Part shown: piece by piece, positions 1-6,732 of the stretch
Layout: each line of letters begins with the position of its first letter
Position numbering within the stretch: the stretch's first letter is position 1
From: Ruminococcus sp. UBA3286
GTDB lineage: Bacteria; Bacillota; Clostridia; Oscillospirales; Ruminococcaceae
NCBI GenBank assembly: GCA_002362135.1
Contig: DETO01000088.1
Coordinates: 1-9,768 of the forward strand
DNA length: 9,768 nt
Direction of reading: 5' to 3'
The notes under the pieces: model-generated
Databases searched by the model: none
Seen by the model: only the letters and a program-made list of their open reading frames with translations
What the model was told of the DNA's origin: nothing
Position numbers and translations under genes: made by a program

Positions 1-15
1 TTGAAACCCGAAATT

Positions 16-53
16 TCATATTTTTCTATCCCAAAAGGAATAGAAAAATATGA
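16..53. repeat. 14-bp inverted repeat (hairpin), function unknown
   Basis: The arms TCATATTTTTCTAT (16-29) and ATAGAAAAATATGA (40-53) are perfect reverse complements around a 10-base loop that can itself form two more C-G pairs. No T-run follows on either strand, so it is not a standard intrinsic terminator, though it could mark the far 3' end of the gerAC transcript. The rest of 1-205 holds no credible gene. A second, 8-bp inverted repeat (TATCCGAA at 166-173, TTCGGATA at 212-219) straddles the gerAC stop codon and may be a weak 3'-end hairpin. Confidence 0.5.
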
Positions 54-205
54 GAATCGATTTCAATAGTGTAACATCTTTGCAAGAAATACAAGGAGTC
101 AAAGTTCTCTTGTACAATACAGCATAGTAAAATTGATTTTCGTGGATTCCTCCGCCCTACTATTATATCCGAAGCCGAAATAAATATACATCAAAAAAAT
201 AAATA

Positions 206-664
206 TTATTTTTCGGATAAAACATTTATTATATCGCATTCGGGCAGTTTACCCTGTTCGACGGCGACTTTTACAGCGCCCGAAAGTTCTTCGGGAGCTC
301 GGTTTCTGACAGCTTCTCCGCCGTTTTCGTTAATTTTCAGCACCATGCATGACGGCGACGGTTTCCATTGACGGAAAATGTATTCCAGAACGCCGCGGCT
401 GTCGCAGTCGCTCAATAGTATCAATTCCGTGTGACCGACAAAAACTTCCTTGCCGATTTCGACTTCAACTTTAGATTTTGCTTTTTCGAGATTGTCCGCG
501 CTGACGGAAACGGTTTCTTCGCCCGAAAAAAATGCAAGAGTAAGCGTATTTCCGTCGATTGCGGCAGTTCGCACATAAGCGCGATTACTTACATTTCCCT
601 GCGAGCCGCAGGCGGTAAGCGTTATTACCGATAAAATTAACAATAAAAATAAGATTTTTCTCAT
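206..664 (-). CDS. gerAC: Short GerAC-like spore germination lipoprotein
   Basis: Predicted 152-residue lipoprotein, third subunit of a GerA-type germinant receptor in the spore inner membrane. The start at 664 is chosen because AGGAAG lies about 9 bases upstream (overlapping the gerAB stop) and because it gives a typical lipoprotein signal: MRKILFLLLILSVITLTAC, with lipobox LTAC and the modified Cys at residue 19. The segment GKEVFVGHTELILL followed by a predicted helix and a Trp-Lys-Pro-Ser-Pro stretch resembles the N-terminal domain of Ger(x)C proteins. The family is usually around 350-400 residues with a second C-terminal domain; that domain is absent and the frame ends cleanly at TAA. 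The gene starts 13 bases after gerAB, so it is translationally coupled. It could be a genuine short form or a gene truncated at its 3' end. Assignment rests on context plus moderate similarity. Confidence 0.7.
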   Translation of the reverse strand: MRKILFLLLILSVITLTACGSQGNVSNRAYVRTAAIDGNTLTLAFFSGEETVSVSADNLEKAKSKVEVEIGKEVFVGHTELILLSDCDSRGVLEYIFRQWKPSPSCMVLKINENGGEAVRNRAPEELSGAVKVAVEQGKLPECDIINVLSEK

Positions 665-677
665 AGCACTATACTTC

Positions 678-1535
678 CTAAGATGATCTTTTTGAAAATA
701 ATTGTTTGACAACAAGTTTTGCGGCTGAACCCTGAACGGCGACGGCAAATACCGCAAATACCGCAAATACTGACAAGAACAGTGAGTCGATACGCTGAAC
801 TGCTATCGGCTGGGAAAGCTGCGCTGCGGCCGCTATCGGGAAATCGGTTATATTCATGATGCCTCCGCATACAAGTACTCCTGTCAGAATTATACATACT
901 GTAATAACTATATTTGATATAAAATACCATATGACGCTGCTCATTACTTTGCCATTGGAAAAGCCCGCGAATACAAGAAGGCTGCCCAGTCCGCTGCCAA
1001 GTGATAATCCGCGTAAAAGTTCGCTGAAAAAGCCTTCCGAGGAGGCGAGCCGAAAATTATCGAAATCCGACTGCAAGAGGGCGCTTATCATGACGACGGC
1101 TACGCATAAAGCCCCGATAGCTGCGGATATCACGCAGGCACGGGATAAAGCTTTTATTCCTTTTGAGACGATGTAAACGCAGGCGGCGGCGATTACCGCC
1201 GTCACCAGAATTCTGCCCCATATTCCCGAAGCTGCGAAGGGCGCGAAAATTATTTCTCCCGTACTCCAAAGCATTGACAAAACGGCGAAGATGCGTATGA
1301 TTATGAAGATAAGCAGAACAGAGAGATATATTTTCCCTGCTGCTTCTATCGAGCGTCCGCCGCGGTACATTGTCAGAAAGGGCAGCGTTACGAGAAATTC
1401 CAGCGCCGCCGCAGCTGCGAATGCAAGGGCGGTCATAGCGGAAATGCCGTCCCGAAGGCAAAATAAGGCGAAAACGTCGCCTATCAGCAGCATTGCGATA
1501 AGCTGCGGCGGCGAAATTTTGACGTTGCTATTCAT
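678..1535 (-). CDS. gerAB: GerAB-like germinant receptor permease subunit (short)
   Basis: 285-residue polytopic membrane protein of the GerAB (endospore germination permease, APC-superfamily) type, which forms the likely germinant-binding subunit. It opens with the family-like KISPPQL motif. About eight hydrophobic segments follow (roughly 11-28, 33-55, 69-90, 106-125, 133-154, 174-192, 201-225 and 251-268). The stretch DFPIAAAAQL then RIDSLFLSVF matches the late conserved part of GerAB. GerAB proteins are usually near 365 residues with ten helices; this one stops soon after that block and seems to lack the last two. The start at 1535 is preceded by AAGAAAGGA at good spacing. The C-terminal part contains three in-frame 9-bp tandem repeats (745-771) encoding a Phe-Ala-Val run. 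It follows gerAA after an unusually long gap filled by repeat copy 1. Confidence 0.82.
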   Translation of the reverse strand: MNSNVKISPPQLIAMLLIGDVFALFCLRDGISAMTALAFAAAAALEFLVTLPFLTMYRGGRSIEAAGKIYLSVLLIFIIIRIFAVLSMLWSTGEIIFAPFAASGIWGRILVTAVIAAACVYIVSKGIKALSRACVISAAIGALCVAVVMISALLQSDFDNFRLASSEGFFSELLRGLSLGSGLGSLLVFAGFSNGKVMSSVIWYFISNIVITVCIILTGVLVCGGIMNITDFPIAAAAQLSQPIAVQRIDSLFLSVFAVFAVFAVAVQGSAAKLVVKQLFSKRSS

Positions 1536-1570
1536 AGACTATATTCCTTTCTTGGATTTTACTTTACAGT

Positions 1571-1760
1571 ATTATCAAGGGCGTTGTTTTCTTGAATTCT
1601 TTTGCATAAAGATCAGTCTTTATGTTCCCCGTCAAATTCAAACTGTACCCGTAGGGTGCAGTTTGAATTTAATTTTGGGATTCATAAGGGACTGAGTCCC
1701 TTATGCAGGGGGTCAAGGGGGACAGCGTCCCCCTTGATAAATCCCGCACAAGTAAAATTT
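1571..1760. repeat. Structured dispersed repeat, copy 1
   Basis: About 190 bases nearly identical to 5634-5826. On the plus strand it contains three strong hairpins. Stem A is 1634-1670: twelve pairs, one U-G, four pairs, loop GTA. Stem B is 1683-1705: CATAAGGGAC, loop TGA, GTCCCTTATG. Stem C is 1713-1737: TCAAGGGGGAC, loop AGC, GTCCCCCTTGA. A weaker 7-bp hairpin (CATAAAG/CTTTATG) lies near 1605-1624. TTATCAAGGG at 1572-1581 is the exact reverse complement of CCCTTGATAA at 1731-1740, so the ends can also pair. It has no ORF and no visible target-site duplication. It fills the gap between gerAA and gerAB, and its right end runs into the gerAA stop codon (1759-1761). It may be a non-autonomous mobile repeat, a REP-like 3'-UTR element, or a structured RNA. 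Confidence 0.85.
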
Positions 1761-3210
1761 AGTTATGCTGTTCATATTCCTCGACGGTGAAGCCGCGGTT
1801 CTGTAATTTGCGCATACCCTGACGAATTGCCGTATCAGTCATTCCACGTGCGGAAAATGGCGAGATCGGCGCGGTAAATGGGAATCCGTAAGTTTCGGTC
1901 GAACAGATATTTATCAGAACTGCGCAGGCGAGAACGCTTACGCCGAATAATCCTAAAATTCCGCCTGCCGCTAAAAATGCGAATCTAAGCACGGTTATCT
2001 GCGGATTCAGGTCGGGAATAGCCAGCCCTCCGAGTACTGACAGGGCGGTCATAGTGAGCAGAGGAGTGCTTACAAGTCCCGATTTTACGGCGGCGTCTCC
2101 GATTATAAGACCGCTGATTATGCTGACTGCTCCGCCTACGGGTTTAGGCAGCCGAACGCCTGCTTCGCGAATGACTTCGTACATTATCAGAACGAGGAAA
2201 GCCTCCGTAAGAATGGACAGCGGCGCATTTTTTTCCTCTTCAACTAGAAGCATCAGCAGGGTGCTGTTGATAAGCTCGGGGTGATACATTACAATAGCCG
2301 TATAAACCGCAGGCAGCAGGATAGCCAATACAAACGACGCGTATTTCAGCCAGCGGATAAATACCGCATAATACGGTTTATAGGCGTAATCGTCAAGAGT
2401 GTGGAAGCTTTCGCAGAACAGCCGCGGCACGATTATCGCATAGGGCAGTCCGTCGATCATAATCGCCGCGCGCCCCTCGATAAGTTTGGAACATAGCACG
2501 TCGGGACGTTCGGTGATACCCGTGGAACTGAACAGCTCGAAGCCCTTTTTCTCCAGAAACGGACGAATATAGCCCGTGGAGAGTATCGCCTCAAGATTCG
2601 TTTCGTTGAGCGATTTTTCAATTCGCCGCAAAAGTTCGCGCGGAACGCGGTCTTTCATGTAGCAAAGGCAGATATCAGTCTTGCTTTCCGAGCCGAGAAC
2701 GGACAGCTTCATTACCAGTTTCGGAGATTTCAGACGGCGTCGGAGCAGCGACATATTAGTGCGAACCGTTTCAACAAATCCCTCATGGCTGCCCATGATA
2801 TTGCCCTCGCCCGACGGTTCTTGAACGCTGCGCGAGGAATATCCCTGAATGCCGAATGCGAGGGCTATGTTTATTCCGTCGGCAAGCAGAACGCCGAAAC
2901 CCGAATGCAGCAGGCGAAACAGCGTATTGAGATCTTCCGCTTTTGTCTGATCGGAAGAAAGCAGAAGATTATCGCGGATATGATCGAAAAGCTGTTTCGG
3001 AGAATCTTTTTCGGGTATTTCCATAAGAGGCGCAAACAGCATTTCGCAGGCATTGAGATTTGATGTCATACCCTCGCAGAAAAGCAGCGCGCATTTTATA
3101 TTTCCTGTCGTGAAGCGGTTTATAAGAATATCAGATGAATTCTCGGATATGTCTTTTATTATGGCGATATTTTCCTCCATATTGCTATGCAGCATTTTAT
3201 TTTCAGCCAT
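1759..3210 (-). CDS. gerAA: GerAA-family spore germination protein
   Basis: 483-residue GerAA-type subunit of a germinant receptor in the spore inner membrane, at the family's usual length (about 480-500). A soluble N-terminal region (about 1-285) carries family blocks: SRSVQEPSGEGNIMGSHEGF (126-145) followed by the Asn-Met-Ser-Leu-Leu-Arg-Arg-Arg stretch, and EGRAAIMIDGLPYAIIVPRL (245-264). A membrane region follows (about 288-308, 315-345, 360-385 and 408-436) with the hallmark REAGVRLPKP (348-357) and the Gly-Gly-Ala-Val-Ser-Ile...Gly-Asp-Ala-Ala-Val stretch. The start at 3210 is chosen over upstream in-frame ATGs because AGAAAGGA precedes it by about 9 bases and the N-terminus then matches family length. 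SpoVAF is a paralogue, but the downstream gerAB and gerAC genes support a receptor operon. It is the first gene of the operon and is divergent from the cellulase. Confidence 0.93.
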   Translation of the reverse strand: MAENKMLHSNMEENIAIIKDISENSSDILINRFTTGNIKCALLFCEGMTSNLNACEMLFAPLMEIPEKDSPKQLFDHIRDNLLLSSDQTKAEDLNTLFRLLHSGFGVLLADGINIALAFGIQGYSSRSVQEPSGEGNIMGSHEGFVETVRTNMSLLRRRLKSPKLVMKLSVLGSESKTDICLCYMKDRVPRELLRRIEKSLNETNLEAILSTGYIRPFLEKKGFELFSSTGITERPDVLCSKLIEGRAAIMIDGLPYAIIVPRLFCESFHTLDDYAYKPYYAVFIRWLKYASFVLAILLPAVYTAIVMYHPELINSTLLMLLVEEEKNAPLSILTEAFLVLIMYEVIREAGVRLPKPVGGAVSIISGLIIGDAAVKSGLVSTPLLTMTALSVLGGLAIPDLNPQITVLRFAFLAAGGILGLFGVSVLACAVLINICSTETYGFPFTAPISPFSARGMTDTAIRQGMRKLQNRGFTVEEYEQHN

Positions 3211-3247
3211 TATGGGATTTCCTTTCTTTGTGCGATTTTTTATAGAT

Positions 3248-3275
3248 ATTATACCCGAATTTAAATTGATTATAA
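3248..3275 (-). promoter_or_regulatory. Candidate gerAA promoter
   Basis: The minus strand has TATAAT (3253-3248) with TTATAA 16 bases upstream (3275-3270), about 40 bases before the gerAA start. The -10 is perfect but the -35 is weak. Germination receptor operons are normally driven by the forespore factor sigma-G; I could not see a convincing sigma-G box, so the true promoter may differ. Confidence 0.35.
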
Positions 3276-3311
3276 TAACATTTTTTATAACAAAAAGAAC
3301 GTATATTTTAC

Positions 3312-3340
3312 TTGACATTGGGGCGAAATAGTGGTACAAT
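3312..3340 (+). promoter_or_regulatory. Strong sigma-A-type promoter of the GH5 cellulase gene
   Basis: TTGACA (3312-3317), a 17-base spacer and TACAAT (3335-3340), with a TG-N extended -10 (TGGTACAAT). It predicts a start near 3347 and a leader of about 50 bases before AAAAGGAG (3384-3391) and the ATG at 3398. The -10 context GTGGTACAAT resembles GTGGTATAAT at the GH8 promoter. Confidence 0.8.
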
Positions 3341-3397
3341 TATTTTATATAGAAAATCAGACATGAAAAACAAATTATTAATGAAAAGGAGAATGTT

Positions 3398-5236
3398 ATG
3401 AAAAAATTAACAAAAGCAATAGCGGCATTGGCTATGGCGGGATTTGTTGGATTTTCAGCTATCGATCCGACTCTCGCATTAGTGAAAACGCCCGACGTTC
3501 AGGCAGTCGACACGAATAACGATGACTGGCTTCATGCCGAGGGAAGCCGCCTCTATGACATGAACGGCAACGAAGTATGGCTTACGGGCGCAAACTGGTT
3601 CGGTTTCAACTGCGGAGAAGCGTGTCCACATTATTTGTGGAGCGCGGATATTGACGATGTCCTGCAATCCGTAGTAGATCGCGGCATCAACGTTCTGAGA
3701 TTTCCCGTTTCTACAGAGCTGCTGATATCATGGATGAACGGCACTCCCAACGAAGTTTCCAGTATTCAGGTGAATACCGATCCCGCATATACGATAAATC
3801 CGGATTTTGCCGAAGCTGACGGCAAAACGCCGAAGAACTCCATGGAGATCTTCGATATAATAATGCAGAAATGCAAGAAATACGGCGTTAAGGCTTTTAT
3901 AGACGTTCATAGTCCGCATACCGATAATTCGGGACATAACTATAACCTCTGGTACGGTAAGGAAACTGCCGACGGAACTATGGTAACGACCGAATTATGG
4001 AGAGAAACGCTTGTATGGCTTGCCGATAAATATAAAAACGACGATACTCTTATCGGCTACGATCTGAAAAACGAGCCCCACGGCAAGGGTCAGGAGGGGG
4101 CTGACGCTGCCAAGTGGGACGGTTCTACAGATGAGAATAACTGGGCTTATGCGGCTACCGTATGCGCCGACGCTATCCTTGAGGTGAATCCTAATGCGCT
4201 CATTATGATCGAGGGCGTTGAGCAGTCTCTCAGCGGCGCAATGCCCGGAGATTATTGGGGAATCGGCGACAGAAAAGTTGATTCTCCATATATCGGCGCA
4301 TGGTGGGGAGGAAACTTCCGCGGCGCAAGAGAATATCCCATAAATCCCGAACACGGAACAAGTCAGATAGTTTATTCGCCTCACGACTATGGTCCGTCGG
4401 TTTATGCGCAGACATGGTTTGACAAAGATTTTACTGAACAGACTCTTCTTGATGATTATTGGTACGATACATGGGCATATATAAATGCAGAGGATATCGC
4501 TCCAGAACTTATCGGCGAATGGGGCGGTCACATGGACGGCGCGGAAAATGAAAAGTGGATGACTCTTCTCCGTGATTACATGATAAAGAATCACATTAAT
4601 CACACATTCTGGTGCTTGAATATCAATTCGGGCGATACAGGCGGACTCTGGACAGGTCTTGGATTCAGCCCCGCGACAGGATCAACTATCGAGTGGGACG
4701 ATGATAAATACGGACTTTTCGAGCCCTCGCTCTGGCAGACTGCAAAGACAGGAAAGTACATCGGTCTCGATCATCAGGTTGCGCTTGGAAGCAACGGTAT
4801 TTCCCTCAATGATTTCTATGCCAATTACGCTTCAACAGAGGGCAGCAACCTCGACGGCGGAAAAACTTCCGATGGCAGACCTGTAGAGGGCGACACTCCG
4901 ACTACTGATAAGCCTGTTCAGACTACCAAACCTGCGCCTACTACCGCGAAACCTGCCGAAACTACCACAACTACGGTCAGTAGTAATTCTGATAATACTA
5001 CCGGTGGCGGCGATATTCTTTACGGTGACGCGAATTGTGATAAAAAAGTTGAAATAGCCGACGCTACTCTGATTTTGCAGTATCTTACAAATAAAGATGA
5101 ATATCAGCTGACTGAGCGCGGAATGATAAATGCCGATTGCTGCAATACTGGCGACGGCGTTACGGCTCAGGACGCGCTGGCGATACAGAAGCTTGACGCA
5201 GGACAAATCAAATCGCTGCCTGTCAAAGATGTCTGA
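3398..5236 (+). CDS. Secreted GH5 cellulase (endoglucanase) with type I dockerin
   Basis: 612-residue modular enzyme predicted to hydrolyse internal beta-1,4-glucan bonds outside the cell. Order: signal peptide (about 1-36, MKKLTKAIAALAMAGF start), GH5 catalytic domain (about 42-465), Thr/Pro-rich linker (about 498-530) and dockerin (about 541-608). Catalytic marks are NEP at 225-227 (acid/base Glu226), IGEWGG at 372-377 (nucleophile Glu374), and His329/Tyr331 in SPHDYG. The dockerin has two calcium-loop repeats: YGDANCDKKVEIADATLIL, and a second with an insertion ending TGDGVTAQDALAIQKLDAG, a form familiar from R. flavefaciens. The dockerin should bind a scaffoldin cohesin and place the enzyme in a cellulosome. 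Substrate specificity within GH5 cannot be fixed from motifs; xyloglucanase or mannanase activity is not excluded. The start is set by AAAAGGAG seven bases upstream. Confidence 0.95.
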   Translation: MKKLTKAIAALAMAGFVGFSAIDPTLALVKTPDVQAVDTNNDDWLHAEGSRLYDMNGNEVWLTGANWFGFNCGEACPHYLWSADIDDVLQSVVDRGINVLRFPVSTELLISWMNGTPNEVSSIQVNTDPAYTINPDFAEADGKTPKNSMEIFDIIMQKCKKYGVKAFIDVHSPHTDNSGHNYNLWYGKETADGTMVTTELWRETLVWLADKYKNDDTLIGYDLKNEPHGKGQEGADAAKWDGSTDENNWAYAATVCADAILEVNPNALIMIEGVEQSLSGAMPGDYWGIGDRKVDSPYIGAWWGGNFRGAREYPINPEHGTSQIVYSPHDYGPSVYAQTWFDKDFTEQTLLDDYWYDTWAYINAEDIAPELIGEWGGHMDGAENEKWMTLLRDYMIKNHINHTFWCLNINSGDTGGLWTGLGFSPATGSTIEWDDDKYGLFEPSLWQTAKTGKYIGLDHQVALGSNGISLNDFYANYASTEGSNLDGGKTSDGRPVEGDTPTTDKPVQTTKPAPTTAKPAETTTTTVSSNSDNTTGGGDILYGDANCDKKVEIADATLILQYLTNKDEYQLTERGMINADCCNTGDGVTAQDALAIQKLDAGQIKSLPVKDV

Positions 5237-5252
5237 GTCGGCATTACGAGAT

Positions 5253-5292
5253 TAAAGGCATAACCGCACGATTTTATGCGGTATTGCCTTTA
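5253..5292 (+). other. Hairpin between the GH5 gene and ireB
   Basis: TAAAGGCA (5253-5260) pairs with TGCCTTTA (5285-5292), and ACCGCA (5263-5268) with TGCGGT (5277-5282), separated by a 2x2 internal loop and capped by an 8-base loop. No T-run follows, so it is a weak terminator at best. It may be an mRNA 3'-end stabiliser or a partial attenuator that lowers read-through into ireB. Confidence 0.5.
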
Positions 5293-5311
5293 CACGTCAG
5301 GAGGATAAAAT

Positions 5312-5557
5312 ATGTTTGATAAAACTATGACATTCAGCGTAAACGAGGACAAGGAAGCGGAATTAAAGCGCAATCTTACGATAATATATGACGCTCTTGT
5401 GCAGAAAGGCTATAATCCGATCAATCAGATCGTTGGCTACATTCTTTCTGAAGACCCTACGTATATTACCACATATAACAACGCGCGCAGTCTGATAAGG
5501 CACATAGACCGCGACGAACTTCTTCAGGTTCTGGTTAAAAATTATCTGAATGCTTAA
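5312..5557 (+). CDS. ireB: IreB family regulatory phosphoprotein (UPF0297/DUF965)
   Basis: 81-residue cytoplasmic protein of the family known as UPF0297 or YrzL; in Enterococcus faecalis IreB is phosphorylated by the PASTA kinase IreK and dampens the envelope-stress and cephalosporin-resistance response. It carries the family core KGYNPINQIVGYILSEDP, then NNARSLIR and RDELLQVLVKNYL, over a full family length. Thr5 and Thr7 near the N-terminus sit where family members carry phosphorylated threonines (inference). AGGAGG (5299-5304) precedes the ATG. The gene usually sits with alaS, ruvX/yrrK and yrzB; here it stands alone 75 bases after a cellulase gene with no recognisable promoter of its own, so read-through from the GH5 promoter is likely. 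It ends at a clear terminator. Confidence 0.93.
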   Translation: MFDKTMTFSVNEDKEAELKRNLTIIYDALVQKGYNPINQIVGYILSEDPTYITTYNNARSLIRHIDRDELLQVLVKNYLNA

Positions 5558-5561
5558 TTAA

Positions 5562-5600
5562 AAAGGCTTCTGTACTTTTAGCGGTACAGAAGCTTTTTGT
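5562..5600. terminator. Bidirectional intrinsic terminator after ireB
   Basis: GCTTCTGTAC (5566-5575) and GTACAGAAGC (5584-5593) form a 10-bp stem with an 8-base loop. It is followed by TTTTT on the plus strand and preceded by AAAAA, which gives a T-run on the minus strand too. It ends the GH5-ireB transcript and could also end the DUF421-DUF4363 transcript from the right. Repeat copy 2 would then lie in that minus-strand 3' UTR. Confidence 0.9.
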
Positions 5601-5633
5601 TAAAGTTATGCAGATAAATTTTTATTTATCTGA

Positions 5634-5826
5634 ATTATCAAGGGCGTTGTTTTCTTGAATTCTTTTGCATAAAGGTCAGTCTCTATATTCCCTGTCAAAT
5701 TCAAACTGTACCCATAGGGTGCAGTTTGAATTTAATATTGGGATGCATAAGGGACTGAGTCCCTTATGCAGAAGGGGTTCGGGGGAGACAGCGTCTCCCC
5801 TGATAATCCCGCACAAGTAAAAATTT
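5634..5826. repeat. Structured dispersed repeat, copy 2
   Basis: Second copy of the element at 1571-1760. I count only seven substitutions over the first ~136 bases, with more change in the last third. Stem A is 5697-5733 (loop ATA), stem B 5744-5770 (12 bp here because TGCA ends pair) and stem C 5779-5803 (left arm GGGGGAGAC, loop AGC, right arm GTCTCCCC, plus flanking pairs). In stem C two base pairs are swapped relative to copy 1 on both arms, so pairing is kept. The TTATCAAGGG end (5635-5644) matches the complement of CCCCTGATAA (5797-5806) at nine of ten positions. The right end stops about four bases from the DUF4363 stop codon. No ORF and no obvious target-site duplication are present. 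Confidence 0.85.
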
Positions 5827-5829
5827 TAT

Positions 5830-6174
5830 CTACATATCTCTTTCAATAAGTTTTTTCAGCTCGGCGAGTTCTGCCAAAATTTCTTCGCTGTCGCTTTCGG
5901 CGAGGGATTCCATTCGGGCGCATAGTCGGTCGATTTCAGTCAGCTTATTGCGGCGTACGAAAATCCCTGCATATCTGCGAAAATTTTCCCATTCGCTGCC
6001 CAACAGATGCGCCGATTCGATCGCCTGCGATTTATTTCCGCTTATAAACAATTCTTCGGTTTGCGAGGCAATCTCCGTTATATCGCTGCCCTTGTGATTT
6101 ATCCATATCTGCGAGCCGAAACCTACTCCGAAAATCAGTATCAGAATGGCAATACTCAGCTTTATCCGTGTCAT
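5830..6174 (-). CDS. DUF4363 family membrane-anchored protein
   Basis: 114-residue protein with one N-terminal hydrophobic segment (about 4-22) and a helical, Glu/Lys-rich tail predicted outside the cytoplasm (for example Ile-Thr-Glu-Ile-Ala near 32 and the Glu-rich 88-112). Composition and position match the DUF4363 family, which in Clostridia is typically encoded immediately after a DUF421 gene, as here. The biochemical role is unknown. Its start is one base past the DUF421 stop, and GAGGAGA upstream lies inside the end of that gene, so the two are translationally coupled. The stop is followed directly by repeat copy 2. Confidence 0.7.
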   Translation of the reverse strand: MTRIKLSIAILILIFGVGFGSQIWINHKGSDITEIASQTEELFISGNKSQAIESAHLLGSEWENFRRYAGIFVRRNKLTEIDRLCARMESLAESDSEEILAELAELKKLIERDM

Positions 6175-6175
6175 A

Positions 6176-6628
6176 TCATGAATTCTCCTCTTCCTTCAAA
6201 ACTGAAATGCTGCCGTTTGTTTCAATTATTGCATATTTAACGTCTGCGAAATCAAAAACGTCCTTACTGCGCAGAGCAGCTTTCAGATCGTCCATGGAAA
6301 GGCGAAGTTCCCGAAGAGCATGGTCGTCGGGTTTTCCGCCGCGGACTACTATTTTGGGTTTGCCCGATATTATTTTCCGCATAGCAGGAAAGCGAAGTAT
6401 GACCCATGACATGAGGACTTCAAAACAAACGAGAGCGAGAATGGGCGTAATGCCTGTTATTAATGGTATATCCGTATCTTCCAGCGGAAGAGTGGCTATG
6501 TTTGATACCAGAATGGTTATAACAAGCTCGGAGGGCTGCAACTCGCCTAATTGGCGTTTTCCCATGAGCCTGACAGAGAAGATGACCAATATATATAGTA
6601 TTACCGCGCGTATAAGTGTTGTTATCAT
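6176..6628 (-). CDS. DUF421 (YetF-like) membrane protein, short form
   Basis: 150-residue protein with three predicted N-terminal membrane helices (about 5-20, 33-50 and 55-78). After them comes the recognisable DUF421/YetF core: RLMGKRQLGELQPSELVITI near the start, then the Lys-Pro-Lys-Ile-Val-Val-Arg-Gly-Gly-Lys and Leu-Arg-Leu-Ser-Met-Asp-Asp-Leu segments and a small soluble beta domain ending near 143. YetF proteins are commonly about 220-230 residues with a duplicated soluble domain; this one has a single copy. The start at 6628 has AGGCGGTG upstream. Function is not established; relatives occur near sporulation genes (spoVA context) in some Firmicutes, which fits the sporulation gene content here only loosely. 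Confidence 0.82.
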   Translation of the reverse strand: MITTLIRAVILYILVIFSVRLMGKRQLGELQPSELVITILVSNIATLPLEDTDIPLITGITPILALVCFEVLMSWVILRFPAMRKIISGKPKIVVRGGKPDDHALRELRLSMDDLKAALRSKDVFDFADVKYAIIETNGSISVLKEEENS

Positions 6629-6732
6629 AATGTCACCGCCTTTTGCGGATATTATTTAACTGAAAAAAGAAATTATTCATGAATATTATGCGGATTTGCG
6701 TTAATAATATTATTGGCAAAAGCCTAAAGGTA

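Noticed and set aside
61..205. TATAAT on the minus strand near 163-168 as a promoter
   Set aside because: The nearest TTGATG lies 21 bases upstream, too far for a -35, and no gene with a ribosome binding site follows before the window edge.
665..766. In-frame 34-residue upstream extension of gerAC
   Set aside because: It overlaps the gerAB coding end in another frame and would bury the lipoprotein signal; the start at 664 has the ribosome binding site.
3211..3339. In-frame upstream extension of gerAA
   Set aside because: It would cross the probable promoter and add 43 residues before a well-placed ribosome binding site and family-length start.
3995..4603. 202-codon open frame on the minus strand
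   Set aside because: It lies wholly opposite the GH5 catalytic domain, has no ribosome binding site, and its translation resembles no family; it is a shadow of the real gene.
1571..5826. CRISPR array or transposase-bearing insertion sequence
   Set aside because: There are only two copies about 4 kb apart, with no spacer periodicity, no transposase frame and no visible target-site duplications.
6671..6720. AT-rich palindromes (ATTCATGAAT; AATAATATTATT) between the DUF421 and DUF1540 genes
   Set aside because: Short palindromes are common by chance in such A+T-rich sequence, and no promoter boxes are aligned with them.
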